NCBI RefSeq assembly: GCF_010550245.1
Contig: NZ_JAAGLU010000030.1
Location: 1-64,000, forward strand
Source: Streptomyces sp. SID12501
GTDB lineage: Bacteria > Actinomycetota > Actinomycetes > Streptomycetales > Streptomycetaceae
Length of the DNA: 64,000 bases
Reading direction: 5' to 3'
A model generated the notes under the pieces. The model did not search any database. It worked only from the letters and a program-made list of their open reading frames with translations, and had not been told where the DNA came from. Below, one piece after another: positions 35,087 through 44,126 of the stretch (position 1 is the stretch's first letter; each line of letters starts with the position of its first letter). The translations under genes and the position numbers were made by a program.

Positions 35087-35848
35087 ATGTCCACCACTGA
35101 GCAGCGGGTCGCCGTGGTCACCGGCGGTGCGCGCGGCATCGGCGCCGCGACCGCCGTACGACTGGCGGCGGAGGGCCGCGCCGTCGCGGTGATCGACCTC
35201 GACGAGGCCGCCTGCAAGGACACCGTCGAGCAGATCACCGCCGCCGGTGGCAAGGCGCTCGCCGTCGGCTGCGACGTCTCCGACGAGGCCCAGGTCGCGG
35301 CCGCGGTCACGCGTATCGCCGAGGAACTGGGCGGACCCACGATCCTCGTCAACAACGCGGGTGTCCTGCGCGACAACCTGCTCTTCAAGATGAGCGTCTC
35401 CGACTGGGACACGGTCATGAACGTGCACCTGCGCGGCGCCTTCCTGATGTCGAGGGCCTGTCAGAAGTACATGGTGGACGCCAAGTTCGGCCGGATCGTC
35501 AACCTGTCCTCGTCCTCCGCCCAGGGCAACCGGGGCCAGGTCAACTACTCGTCCGCCAAGGCCGGTCTGCAGGGGTTCACCAAGACCCTCGCCCTCGAAC
35601 TCGGCAAGTTCGGCGTCACCGCGAACGCTGTCGCCCCCGGCTTCATCGCCACCGACATGACCGCCGCCACCGCCGAGCGCGTCGGTATGGGCTTCGAGGA
35701 CTTCAAGGCCGCAGCCGCGACCCAGATCCCCGTGCAGCGCGTGGGCAACCCGGACGACATCTCCAACGCGATCGCCTTCTTCACGGGCGAGGCCGCCGGA
35801 TTCGTCTCCGGCCAGGTGCTGTACGTCGCCGGCGGACCGCTCGACTAG
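35087..35848 (+). CDS. short-chain dehydrogenase, 3-oxoacyl-ACP reductase type (FabG-like)
   Basis: 253 aa classical SDR: VTGGARGIGAATA nucleotide motif, NNAGV, catalytic serine in VNLSSSSAQG, YSSAKAG (YxxxK), and PGFIATDM. It reduces a 3-oxoacyl group or a related ketone with NADPH; the acyl carrier is not known. ATG 35087 follows GAGGAGAA. The first gene of a two-gene SDR operon with a strong promoter and a TetR-like operator upstream, which suggests lipid catabolism rather than the essential fabG. Confidence 0.9.
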   Translation: MSTTEQRVAVVTGGARGIGAATAVRLAAEGRAVAVIDLDEAACKDTVEQITAAGGKALAVGCDVSDEAQVAAAVTRIAEELGGPTILVNNAGVLRDNLLFKMSVSDWDTVMNVHLRGAFLMSRACQKYMVDAKFGRIVNLSSSSAQGNRGQVNYSSAKAGLQGFTKTLALELGKFGVTANAVAPGFIATDMTAATAERVGMGFEDFKAAAATQIPVQRVGNPDDISNAIAFFTGEAAGFVSGQVLYVAGGPLD

Positions 35849-35864
35849 GGCTGGGGAACAGAAC

Positions 35865-36623
35865 ATGACGACAGTGGAACTCTCGGGCAAGGTCGCCCTC
35901 ATCACGGGTGCCAGCCGGGGCATCGGCTACGGCATCGCCGAGGCGCTGCTCGCGCGCGGTGACCGGGTCTGCATCACCGGACGCAACGAGGACGCGCTCA
36001 AGGAGGCCGTCGAGACACTCGGCGCCGACCGGGTCATCGGCGTGGCCGGCAAGGCCCACGACGAGGCCCACCAGGCCGTCGCCGTCGAGCGCACCCTGGA
36101 GGCGTTCGGGCGCGTCGACTTCCTGGTCAACAACGCCGGTACGAACCCGGTGTTCGGTCCGATCGCCGACCTCGACCTCAACGTGGCGCGCAAGGTCTTC
36201 GAGACCAACGTCGTCTCGGCGCTCGGCTTCGCCCAGAAGACCTGGCACGCCTGGCAGAAGGAGAACGGCGGCGCGATCGTCAACATCACGTCCGTCGCCG
36301 GCCTCTCGGCCTCGCCGTTCATCGGTGCGTACGGCGTCAGCAAGGCCGCGCTGGACAACCTGACACTCCAGCTGGCGCACGAGTACGCGCCCGGGGTGCG
36401 GGTCAACTCGATCGCGCCGGCCGTCGTGAAGACGAAGTTCGCGCAGGCGCTGTACGAGGGCCGGGAAGAGGAGGCCGCTGCCGCCTACCCGCTCGGCAGG
36501 CTCGGCGTACCCTCCGACATCGGGGGCGCCGCCGCGTTCCTGACCTCGGCCCAGGCCGACTGGATCACCGGCCAGACGCTGGTGGTCGACGGCGGCATCT
36601 TCCTCAAGGCCGGCAACAGCTGA
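35865..36623 (+). CDS. short-chain dehydrogenase/reductase
   Basis: 252 aa classical SDR: ITGASRGIGYGIAEAL, NNAGTNPVFGP, SVAGLSASPFIGAYGVSKAALD (catalytic S and YxxxK) and LVVDGGIFLKAGN. Starts 16 nt after the previous SDR gene and is co-transcribed with it. The substrate is unknown. A strong terminator follows. Confidence 0.92.
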   Translation: MTTVELSGKVALITGASRGIGYGIAEALLARGDRVCITGRNEDALKEAVETLGADRVIGVAGKAHDEAHQAVAVERTLEAFGRVDFLVNNAGTNPVFGPIADLDLNVARKVFETNVVSALGFAQKTWHAWQKENGGAIVNITSVAGLSASPFIGAYGVSKAALDNLTLQLAHEYAPGVRVNSIAPAVVKTKFAQALYEGREEEAAAAYPLGRLGVPSDIGGAAAFLTSAQADWITGQTLVVDGGIFLKAGNS

Positions 36624-36643
36624 CGCACGGACCCCCTGTGTAC

Positions 36644-36694
36644 GAGGCGGGGCGGGCGTTACCCGATGAGGGAGCGCCCGCCCCGCCTCGCTGG
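36644..36694 (+). terminator. terminator of the SDR operon
   Basis: Perfect 15-bp stem, GAGGCGGGGCGGGCG (36644-36658) with 36675-36689, 16-nt loop, then GCTGGTTTCGC. Confidence 0.85.
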
Positions 36695-36996
36695 TTTCGC
36701 GCACCCTGTCCGGAGCGTCCGCCAGGAGTCTCCGTATGCCGGCGAATCTGATGTCCACTCCGACATCCACCGGAAGATGAACGGCGGAAAGTCTCCATGT
36801 CGACCGTCGCAAACCAATGCGGCCCCGGCTGACAGAAAAAGCTCCTGTGTCGACGTCCGAGGTCACACAGTCCGATGGCAGTGCTGTCCGATACGTGCTG
36901 ATCAACGGGCCGTCCTGGAAGCTGGACCGTCCGGTGGGGCCCTGCGGTATGGTCTGCCGACCGTTGGCTTGGTATGGCAGATCGAGGAGCGTGCAC
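36690..36996 (+). other. intergenic region upstream of the oligopeptide-binding protein gene
   Basis: About 300 bp with no supported gene. TGGACC (36923-36928) and TATGGT (36948-36953) are 19 bp apart and may be a weak promoter. TTGGCTTGGTATGG follows at about 36964. Confidence 0.4.
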
Positions 36997-38577
36997 GTGT
37001 TCAACCGGAACCGGGGCCTGCGGCAGCTGGCGACAGCCGCGTCCATATCCATGGTCGCCGGATGCGGAGTCTTCTCCTCCGACTCCTCCAACGACGGTAA
37101 GCCGATCGTGGTGGGGACGACCAGCGAACCCAGCACACTCGATCCGGCGGCCTCCTGGGACAACTCGTGGGAGCTGTTCCGCAACGTCCACCAGACTCTG
37201 CTCAACTTCGAGACCGGCGGGTCCGAGCCCAAGCCCGACGCCGCCAAGAGCTGCGAGTTCACCGACAGTTCGAGCACGGTGTACAGCTGCGAGCTGCGCG
37301 AGGGCCTGAAGTTCTCGGACGGACACGAACTGGACGCGCAGGCCGTCAAGTACTCCATCGACCGGATCAAGAAGATCAACGTCAACGGTGGCCCCGCCGG
37401 TCTGCTGACCAGCCTCGACCGGATCGAGGTGAAGGGCGACCGCGGGATCGTCTTTCACCTGAACCAGGCCGACGCGACCTTCCCCTTCGTGCTCTCCACG
37501 CCCGCCATGTCGATCGTGGACCCCGAGGAGTACCCCGCGAAGTCACTCCGTAAGGACGGCAAGGTCAGCGGCTCCGGGCCGTACACCCTGGAGTCCTACA
37601 AGGAGGGCGACAGGGCCGTACTCGTCAAGAACAGCGGCTACAAGGGCATCGCGGGCCTCAAGAACGACGCCGTCACCATCCGCTACTTCCGGAGTTCGTC
37701 CGCGGTGGCCGACGCCCTCCGGGAGAAGTCCATCGACGTCGTCTACCGCGGTCTCAGCGCCGCCGACGTCGTCGACATCGAGGACAACGAGAAGGAGGAG
37801 GGCCTCCAGCTCATCGAGAACGCCACCACCGAGATCAGTTACCTGGTGTTCAACCCCAAGGACCCGTGGTCCAACAAGCTCTCGGTCCGTAAGGCGATCG
37901 CCCAGATCGTCGACCGTCCGGCGCTCGCCCACAACGTCTACAAGGACACCGTCGAGCCGCTGTACTCCATGATCCCCAAGGGGCTGGTCGGCCACACCAC
38001 GGGCTTCTTCGACGACTTCGGGAATCCCAGTTCCTCCAAGGCCCGGCAGATCCTCCTGGAGGACGGCATCACCGAGCGGGTCCCGCTCACCCTCTGGTAC
38101 ACGAGCGACCGCTACGGCTCCCAGACCAAGCCGGCCTTCGAGGAGTTGAAGCGGCAGCTGGAGTCCTCCGGCCTGTTCACCGTGACGCTCAAGAGTCGCC
38201 CCTGGAAGACGTACGTGGACGGCTACCAGAAGGGCGAGTACCCGGTGTTCGGGCGCGGCTGGTTCCCCGACTTCCCCGACGCCGACAACTTCATCGCCCC
38301 CTTCGTGGGCGAGCAGAACGCGCTCGGCACGCCGTACACGTCGCCCCAGATCACTGGTCAACTACTGCCCGAGTCACGCCGGGAGAGCGACCGCGGGGCC
38401 GTCGGCGAGCAGTTCGAGGAGGCCCAGCAGATCCTTCTGGACGACGCCCGGCTGCTGCCGCTGTGGCAGGGCAAGCAGCATGTGGCGGCGAACGAGGACA
38501 TCGGCGGCGCCGAGGTGTCCATCGACCCGGCGACCATGATGGTGATGTGGGAGCTGTACTGGAAGACCAGCTGGTAG
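36997..38577 (+). CDS. ABC transporter substrate-binding lipoprotein, family 5
   Basis: 526 aa. Signal peptide and lipobox: FNRNRGLRQLATAASISMVAGC. Family 5 (DppA/OppA) features: GTTSEPSTLDPAASWDNSWE, LREGLKFSDGHELDAQAVKYSIDR, GSGPYTLESYKEGD, VRKAIAQIVDR, FGRGWFPDFPDADNF. It binds peptides or similar compounds outside the cell. GTG 36997 has GAGGAG 7 nt upstream. No permease or ATPase gene follows, so it must share a transporter encoded elsewhere or act as a receptor. Confidence 0.92.
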   Translation: MFNRNRGLRQLATAASISMVAGCGVFSSDSSNDGKPIVVGTTSEPSTLDPAASWDNSWELFRNVHQTLLNFETGGSEPKPDAAKSCEFTDSSSTVYSCELREGLKFSDGHELDAQAVKYSIDRIKKINVNGGPAGLLTSLDRIEVKGDRGIVFHLNQADATFPFVLSTPAMSIVDPEEYPAKSLRKDGKVSGSGPYTLESYKEGDRAVLVKNSGYKGIAGLKNDAVTIRYFRSSSAVADALREKSIDVVYRGLSAADVVDIEDNEKEEGLQLIENATTEISYLVFNPKDPWSNKLSVRKAIAQIVDRPALAHNVYKDTVEPLYSMIPKGLVGHTTGFFDDFGNPSSSKARQILLEDGITERVPLTLWYTSDRYGSQTKPAFEELKRQLESSGLFTVTLKSRPWKTYVDGYQKGEYPVFGRGWFPDFPDADNFIAPFVGEQNALGTPYTSPQITGQLLPESRRESDRGAVGEQFEEAQQILLDDARLLPLWQGKQHVAANEDIGGAEVSIDPATMMVMWELYWKTSW

Positions 38578-38652
38578 CGGAGCCCGTGACCGGTACTCGT
38601 GGTCGGCGCACGGCAGGCGTCGGGAGCCTCGGGAGTCGTGGTCGGTGACCCG

Positions 38653-38675
38653 TTGTCAGTGGGCGCCGGTAGGTT
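38653..38675 (+). promoter_or_regulatory. RecA-independent DNA-damage promoter (PafBC type) of ung
   Basis: TTGTCAGTG (38653-38661), exactly 8 bases, TAGGTT (38670-38675). It matches the actinobacterial RecA-NDp motif tTGTCAgtg-N8-TAnnnT. Confidence 0.85.
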
Positions 38676-38716
38676 CTTCGGTGAGTGGAACACACCGCAC
38701 ATCGGAGGAAGTTCAC

Positions 38717-39400
38717 GTGACCGACATCGCCATGCTGCCCGAGTCCTGGCGCGGCGTCCTGGGTGACGAGCTGCAGCAGCCCTACTTCAAGGAGCTGACC
38801 GAGTTCGTCGAGGAGGAGCGGGCGAAAGGTCCTGTCTATCCTCCGCGCGAAGAGGTGTTCGCCGCGCTCGACGCGACGCCGTACGACCAGGTGAAGGTTC
38901 TGATCCTCGGTCAGGACCCCTACCACGGCGAGGGGCAGGGCCACGGCCTGTGCTTCTCGGTCCGCCCAGGGGTGAAGACCCCGCCCTCGCTCCGCAACAT
39001 CTACAAGGAGATGAAGGAGGAGCTGGGCACGCCCGTCCCCGACAACGGCTATCTGATGCCGTGGGCCGAGCAGGGAGTCCTGCTGCTCAACGCGGTGCTC
39101 ACGGTCCGCTCCGGCGAGGCCAACTCGCACAAGGGCAAGGGCTGGGAGAGGTTCACGGACGCGGTGATCCGGTCGGTGGCCGACCGTCCCGACCCGGCGG
39201 TCTTCGTCCTGTGGGGCAACTACGCGCAGAAGAAGCTCCCACTGATCGACGAGGAGCGGCACGTGGTGGTGAAGGGGGCGCACCCGTCACCGCTGTCGGC
39301 GAAGAAGTTCTTCGGCTCGCGCCCGTTCACACAGATCAACGAGGCGGTGGCCGGCCAGGGGCACGCGCCGATCGACTGGACGATTCCCGACCTCGGCTGA
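38717..39400 (+). CDS. ung: uracil-DNA glycosylase, family 1
   Basis: 227 aa. Removes uracil from DNA in base-excision repair. The catalytic aspartate D67 is in GQDPYHG; LLLNAVLTVR and the DNA-intercalating loop HPSPLSAKKFFGS are intact. GTG 38717 follows GGAGGA (38704-38709) by 7 nt. The promoter carries the PafBC-type DNA-damage motif, as for dinB and the TPR-like gene next door. Confidence 0.96.
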   Translation: MTDIAMLPESWRGVLGDELQQPYFKELTEFVEEERAKGPVYPPREEVFAALDATPYDQVKVLILGQDPYHGEGQGHGLCFSVRPGVKTPPSLRNIYKEMKEELGTPVPDNGYLMPWAEQGVLLLNAVLTVRSGEANSHKGKGWERFTDAVIRSVADRPDPAVFVLWGNYAQKKLPLIDEERHVVVKGAHPSPLSAKKFFGSRPFTQINEAVAGQGHAPIDWTIPDLG

Positions 39401-39519
39401 GCCTCGACCCGCGCCGACTCCCGACCCGTGCCGATCCGGGTGCGGTGAGCCGCGTCGCCGGGCCGGTCTGCGTCCGTCACGGGGCCGGTCCGGTGCCGTA
39501 CCGGCTCGCCTGACCGGGA

Positions 39520-39542
39520 TTGTCAGTGCCTGCGGCTAGCGT
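39520..39542 (+). promoter_or_regulatory. RecA-independent DNA-damage promoter (PafBC type) of the TPR-like gene
   Basis: TTGTCAGTG (39520-39528), exactly 8 bases, TAGCGT (39537-39542). Same motif and spacing as the one before ung. Confidence 0.85.
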
Positions 39543-39584
39543 CGGGAGGGACAGCGGGCACAGCGGACGAGGGCGGAGGGCGCG

Positions 39585-40124
39585 GTGACGGAGCGGCAGG
39601 AACAGGTGGCACCGGATGCCATGATGACCCGGATCGGACAGGCCGTCATGTTGCATCACGGCGGTGACCGCGAGGAGGCCCGGGGCCGCTTGCTGGGGCT
39701 GTGGGCGGAGATCGGCGCGACCGGCGACCCGTTGCACCGCTGCACACTGGCGCACTACATGGCTGACACACAGGACGACCCTTCGGACGAACTGGCGTGG
39801 GATCTCCGGGCGTTGTCGGCGGCACAGGAGCTGTCGGACGAGCGGGTCGCGGAGGTCGTCCAGCACGAGGGAGCGCTCGCGGTACGCGCCCTGTATCCGT
39901 CACTGCACCTGAACCTCGCCGCCGACTACGTCAAACTGGACCGCCCCGACGCCGCCCGCACCCACATCCGTCGCGCCCGCGGCGCGGCCGACGCCCTGGG
40001 CGACGACAGTTACGGCGACGGGGTCAGGGCGGCCATCGGGCGACTGGAGCTGCGGCTGGGGGAGGGGGACTCCGCCGGGGAATCGGAGGGGGATCCCTGG
40101 GGGCCGCCGAGACAGCGGCCCTAG
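39585..40124 (+). CDS. TPR-like protein, putative DNA-damage-inducible
   Basis: 179 aa, soluble, alpha-helical. It looks like three or four TPR-type helical hairpins (ALAVRALYPSLHLNLAADYVKLDRPDAARTHIRRARGAADAL, ELAWDLRALSAAQELSD). No enzymatic motif. GTG 39585 follows GGAGGG by 4 nt. A DNA-damage promoter motif lies 43 nt upstream, and ung is the preceding gene, so a role in the damage response is inferred. The C-terminal 20 residues are Gly/Glu/Pro-rich and probably disordered. Confidence 0.8.
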   Translation: MTERQEQVAPDAMMTRIGQAVMLHHGGDREEARGRLLGLWAEIGATGDPLHRCTLAHYMADTQDDPSDELAWDLRALSAAQELSDERVAEVVQHEGALAVRALYPSLHLNLAADYVKLDRPDAARTHIRRARGAADALGDDSYGDGVRAAIGRLELRLGEGDSAGESEGDPWGPPRQRP

Positions 40125-40229
40125 GGAGTCCTGGCGGGGGCTCTGGAGGGCTCCGGAAGGTGCCTGTCCGTCAGCCCGACGCAGACCACCTGATCTCCAG
40201 ACCGATCTCTCGACCGAACTTCTAGTTGC

Positions 40230-40721
40230 TCAACGCCCGTACGCCTCCTTGCAGATGACCGTCTGGGGACTGTCCTTGCCCCAGCCGCCGTACTTCTTGC
40301 CGAGGGCGCACACATCCGTGTTCTCGCGTACCGGGCGGGACACCTCGGGGAGCTCGACGCGGGGCTGGGTGTGACGGCGCTCCGGCTTCGGCGGGCGCTT
40401 CTTCGGCTTGGTCCGGCGGGGCGGAGGTGCCGGAGCGGCGGCAGGCGGTGCCGCGGGCGCCGCGGCAGCCGGGCGCTGCGGCTCGCCCACGGCCCGCGGG
40501 GCCCGCGCGGGCCTGCGGTCGGGGCCGATGAGCTCCAGTGCCTCCCGGGCAGGCGCCTGCACGATCTGCGGTTCGGCCCGGCCGTCCGGACGGGGCACCG
40601 ACGCCTGGGACGGTGCCGGGGGCGGGCCGGGAGCAATCGGGTGCTGGATCGTGACGCAGCCGGAGAGGGCTGTGACAGCCACAGTTACCAGGAGCGTTGC
40701 GGTGGTCGTCGTTCGATGCAC
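40230..40721 (-). CDS. proline-rich lipoprotein
   Basis: 163 aa. Signal peptide TATLLVTVAVTALSGC ends in a lipobox cysteine, then a long Pro/Ala/Arg-rich linker that could cross the cell wall, and a small conserved end VRENTDVCALGKKYGGWGKDSPQTVICKEAYGR with two cysteines likely disulfide-bonded. Such C-terminal modules occur on several Streptomyces secreted proteins; function unknown. GTG 40721 gives a normal signal peptide, though the ribosome binding site is weak and GTG 40784 is an alternative. Confidence 0.72.
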   Translation of the reverse strand: MHRTTTTATLLVTVAVTALSGCVTIQHPIAPGPPPAPSQASVPRPDGRAEPQIVQAPAREALELIGPDRRPARAPRAVGEPQRPAAAAPAAPPAAAPAPPPRRTKPKKRPPKPERRHTQPRVELPEVSRPVRENTDVCALGKKYGGWGKDSPQTVICKEAYGR

Positions 40722-40889
40722 CCGCGCAACTCTGCTGGTTCCGCCCCGTTTCGCAGCCGTGGACAAGCGGAGGATGCCCCACACGGGTGATCTCCGGCCC
40801 CTTACGGAGGGCCTGGGAGGGTCCCGGCTGACGGCCCCGCACCGTCCCGACGCGTGACCCTCCGACGCGTGACCCTCCGCCGGCGTGGC

Positions 40890-41408
40890 TCAGTCGCCGG
40901 TCGTTCCGTCGAGCCGTTCGCGGAGCAGGTCGGCGTGGCCGTTGTGGCGGGCGTACTCCTCGATCATGTGGGTGTAGATCCAGCGCAGGTTGAACGGCTC
41001 GTCGCTGTGCCTGCTTCGGCCCTTCGAGAGGTCGTCGAGACCGAAGCCGGCGGCGTTGCGCCGGGCGATCTCGATCTCGGCCTGCCAGGTGCTGCAGGTC
41101 TCCTGCCAACTGTCCGACTCGGTCAGGTGGAACTCGCCGTCCGGGTCCTCCTCGGTGTAGTAGATCGGCCCCGGATCGTCGGCAACCAGCACCTTGCGGA
41201 ACCAGCCCCGCTCCACTTCCGCCATGTGCCGCACCAGACCCAGGAGGGACAGTTCGGAGGGCTCCACGGAGGCGGTCCTGAGCTGGGCGTCGGTCAGGCC
41301 CTCGCACTTCCACGCCAGAGTCTGCCGGTGGTAGTCCAGCCAGCCCTCCAGCATGGTGCGCTCGTCGGCGTTCTGGGCGGGTTCACTGCGTGGCGTCTGT
41401 GTCGTCAT
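40890..41408 (-). CDS. DinB-fold protein (DUF664 family)
   Basis: 172 aa four-helix bundle of the DinB/YfiT metalloenzyme superfamily. Metal-ligand histidines appear in SLLGLVRHMAEVERGWF and YTHMIEEYARHNGHADLLRE. In actinomycetes this superfamily includes mycothiol-dependent transferases; whether this member uses mycothiol is not known. ATG 41408 is the family start. Unrelated in function to DNA polymerase IV despite the name. Confidence 0.9.
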   Translation of the reverse strand: MTTQTPRSEPAQNADERTMLEGWLDYHRQTLAWKCEGLTDAQLRTASVEPSELSLLGLVRHMAEVERGWFRKVLVADDPGPIYYTEEDPDGEFHLTESDSWQETCSTWQAEIEIARRNAAGFGLDDLSKGRSRHSDEPFNLRWIYTHMIEEYARHNGHADLLRERLDGTTGD

Positions 41409-41535
41409 GCAGGCATGGTCGCTCACCGGGACCGTCCCCACCATGTGTTTTCCGGAAGCTCGGGCGGCCGGCGAAACCTCCGTCGGCCCTATGCTTCCGG
41501 CATGACCCCGGCAGACAACCGTTGAAGGAGACCCC

Positions 41536-42447
41536 GTGAAGGTCGGCTGCATCGGACTCGGTGACATCGCGCAGAAGGCCTATCTGCCGGTGCTGGGCGC
41601 GCGACCCGGCGTCGAACTGCATGTGCAGACTCGGACGCCCGCGACACTTGCCCGGGTCGCCGACGGCCTGCGCCTGCCGGCCGGGCAGCGCCACGCCGAC
41701 CTCGACGAACTGATCGCCCAGGGCCTCGACGCGGCCTTCGTGCACGCGCCCACCGACGTGCACCCGGAGATCGTGACCAGGTTGCTGGAGGCGGGCGTAC
41801 CGACGTACGTGGACAAGCCGCTCGCGTATGAACTCGCCGAGTCGGAGCGGCTGGTGGGGCTGGCGGAGGATCGTGGGGTCTCGCTCGCCGTCGGGTTCAA
41901 CCGGCGCTTCGCGCCCGGGTACACCCAGTGCGCCGATCATCCGCGCGAGCTGATCCTGATGCAGAAGAACCGCATCGGGCTGCCTGAAGAACCCCGCGCG
42001 ATGATCCTCGACGACTTCATCCATGTCGTGGACACGCTGCGGTTCCTGGTGCCGGGCCCGATCGACGACGTGACCGTTCGAGCCCGCACGAAGGACGGAC
42101 TGCTGCATCACGTGGTGCTCCAGCTCGCCGGGGACGGCTTCACCGCGCTCGGGGTGATGAACCGGCTCAGCGGCTCCGCCGAGGAGATCCTCGAAGTGTC
42201 CGGGCAGGACACCAAGCGTCAGGTGATCAACCTCGCCGAGGTGATCGACCACAAGGGGCAGCCGACCGTACGGAGGCGCGGTGACTGGGTGCCTGTGGCC
42301 CGGCAGCGCGGCATCGAACAGGCCGTGCTCACCTTTCTCGACGCGGTGCGCGCGGGCAAGGTGCTCAGCGCCCGGGACGCACTGGCGACTCATGAACTGT
42401 GCGAGCGGGTTGTCCATGCGGTGGAGGAGCGGACCGGCGCCGCCTGA
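41536..42447 (+). CDS. Gfo/Idh/MocA family oxidoreductase
   Basis: 303 aa NAD(P)-dependent oxidoreductase. Rossmann start KVGCIGLGDIAQKAYLPVLGARPG, AFVHAPTDVHPEIVTRLLEAGVPTYVDKPLAY with the conserved DKP/EKP lysine, and VGFNRRFAPGY. The C-terminal domain is short. The substrate is unknown, probably a sugar or inositol derivative. GTG 41536 follows GGAGA. The last 83 bp overlap the convergent lnt gene. Confidence 0.9.
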   Translation: MKVGCIGLGDIAQKAYLPVLGARPGVELHVQTRTPATLARVADGLRLPAGQRHADLDELIAQGLDAAFVHAPTDVHPEIVTRLLEAGVPTYVDKPLAYELAESERLVGLAEDRGVSLAVGFNRRFAPGYTQCADHPRELILMQKNRIGLPEEPRAMILDDFIHVVDTLRFLVPGPIDDVTVRARTKDGLLHHVVLQLAGDGFTALGVMNRLSGSAEEILEVSGQDTKRQVINLAEVIDHKGQPTVRRRGDWVPVARQRGIEQAVLTFLDAVRAGKVLSARDALATHELCERVVHAVEERTGAA

Positions 42448-43939
42448 GCAGGCCCACGCCCTCGACGGCACCCAGGACGAGGAAGACGAGGACGGCCGCA
42501 TGCACCGGCCAGTCGCCGAAGCGGACGTACGCCGTGACACCCCGGGCCAGCGGTACGTCGTACACCTCCGAGGTGCTCGCGTCGGTGCCGAGCCAGGAGC
42601 CGACGCGCTCGCCGCTCGGACCGTAGACGGCGGAGACGCCGGTCAGCGTGGCGTGCACCATGGGCCGGCCGGTCTCGGCGGCGCGCAGGGCCGCGATCGA
42701 GGCGTGCTGCTGGGGGGCCCAGCTGTGCTGGAACGACGAGGTCGAGGACTGGGCGATCAGTACCTGGGCGCCGTCCTGGGCGAGATGCCGGCTCATGTCC
42801 GGGAACGCGGACTCGAAGCAGACCATGGGCCCGACGCGCAGCCCGTGCCCGACGTTCATCACCACCTGCTCGGTGCCGCGTTTGCGGTCCTCGCCCGCCG
42901 CCTTGCCGACGGAGGTGGCCCAGCCCAGCAGCGAACGCGCCGGAATGTACTCACCGAAGGGGACGAGCCGCATCTTGTCGTACCGGTCGCCGGTGGGGCC
43001 GTCCGGGCCGACGAGCACCGAACTCTTGTAGATGCCGGGCCGGTCGGAGCGCCTGGCGTCCACGTTGACGAGGATGTCGGTCCCGGTCGTGCGTGAGAGT
43101 GTGGCAAGCCTTTTCGCCAGGTCGGGGCGGTCGGCGAGGTCGTAGCCGACGCTGCTCTCACCCCAGACGACCAGATCGACGTCCTGGCCGGCCAGCCGGC
43201 GCGTGAGCGCTTCCTCGAGCGCGAACCGTTTCCCGATGCTGTCGGCCCCGTCGACGATGCCCGGCTGCACGACGGCGATCCGTACCCGGCCGTCCGCCTC
43301 CGGGCGCGGTGACCACACCCAGGCCGCGGAGGTCACGGCGACGGTGGCGACGAGCCCAGCCACGGCCGGGACCCGGGACTCGCGCACCGCGACCAGGACG
43401 GCGACCGCGACGTTCACGGTCACCACCAGGAAGCTGAGCAGCCACACCCCACCGACCGAGGCCAGCCGCAGCGCGGGCGCCACCTGCCACTGGCTGGATC
43501 CGATCATGCCCCAGGGCCCGCCCAGCCCCTGCCACGAGCGGACCAGCTCGGCCATGAGCCACCCCGACGGCAGCACGACGAGACCGGCGGTGATCCGTCC
43601 GACGGACGGTCTGCCGCCCAGGAACCGGCGTACGAGAACACCCCAGGGCGCCCAGAGCGCGCCGAGCAGCGCCGCGATGACGACCGTGAACACATGCAGG
43701 CTCGGCAGCAGCCAGTGATGCACGGCCAGCATGTACCCGAGGCCACCGAACCAGCCGTCGTACGCCGCCCGTCCGGCGGTCGGCGCGGACCGGACGAGCA
43801 GGATCCAGGGCACGAGCGCGGCATACGCGAACCACCACAGGGCCGGCGCCGGAAAGGCGAACATCGGCAGGGCACCGGCCAGCGCGGCGACGACGGAACG
43901 GCGCCACGGGGAGGCGAGCCAGTGGCCGGGCAGTTTCAT
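42365..43939 (-). CDS. lnt: apolipoprotein N-acyltransferase
   Basis: 524 aa. Several N-terminal membrane segments (about residues 15-200), then the extracytoplasmic nitrilase-like domain with the catalytic triad E261 (VVWGESSVG), K322 (YDKMRLVPFGEY) and C374 (GPMVCFESAFP), and a final membrane helix. It N-acylates the lipobox cysteine of lipoproteins. ATG 43939 is preceded by AGGAGG. Streptomycetes usually have more than one Lnt; this could be either. Tail overlaps the Gfo/Idh gene by 83 bp. Confidence 0.95.
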   Translation of the reverse strand: MKLPGHWLASPWRRSVVAALAGALPMFAFPAPALWWFAYAALVPWILLVRSAPTAGRAAYDGWFGGLGYMLAVHHWLLPSLHVFTVVIAALLGALWAPWGVLVRRFLGGRPSVGRITAGLVVLPSGWLMAELVRSWQGLGGPWGMIGSSQWQVAPALRLASVGGVWLLSFLVVTVNVAVAVLVAVRESRVPAVAGLVATVAVTSAAWVWSPRPEADGRVRIAVVQPGIVDGADSIGKRFALEEALTRRLAGQDVDLVVWGESSVGYDLADRPDLAKRLATLSRTTGTDILVNVDARRSDRPGIYKSSVLVGPDGPTGDRYDKMRLVPFGEYIPARSLLGWATSVGKAAGEDRKRGTEQVVMNVGHGLRVGPMVCFESAFPDMSRHLAQDGAQVLIAQSSTSSFQHSWAPQQHASIAALRAAETGRPMVHATLTGVSAVYGPSGERVGSWLGTDASTSEVYDVPLARGVTAYVRFGDWPVHAAVLVFLVLGAVEGVGLLRRRRSAPPPHGQPARTVHESPVRPGR

Positions 43940-44126
43940 ACGGCGCCTCCTACCAGTCGGTTTCCCAGGATCACCGGGTCAACTACCCAGTCGGTCAACC
44001 CTTACGTGGGTCACCTGGGTTCAGTGTGCGTGGTGGGGGCGATCCCGGACCAGCAGGACTCCGGCCAGGCCCGGCGGATTCCTCGTACGGTGTACGGCGG
44101 CTGGTCCGGGTGGGCGGGGGAAGGGG

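Noticed and set aside
40890..41408. Damage-inducible polymerase, suggested by the DinB name
   Set aside because: The protein is the DinB/YfiT four-helix metalloprotein fold; no polymerase motifs are present and its promoter lacks the damage motif.
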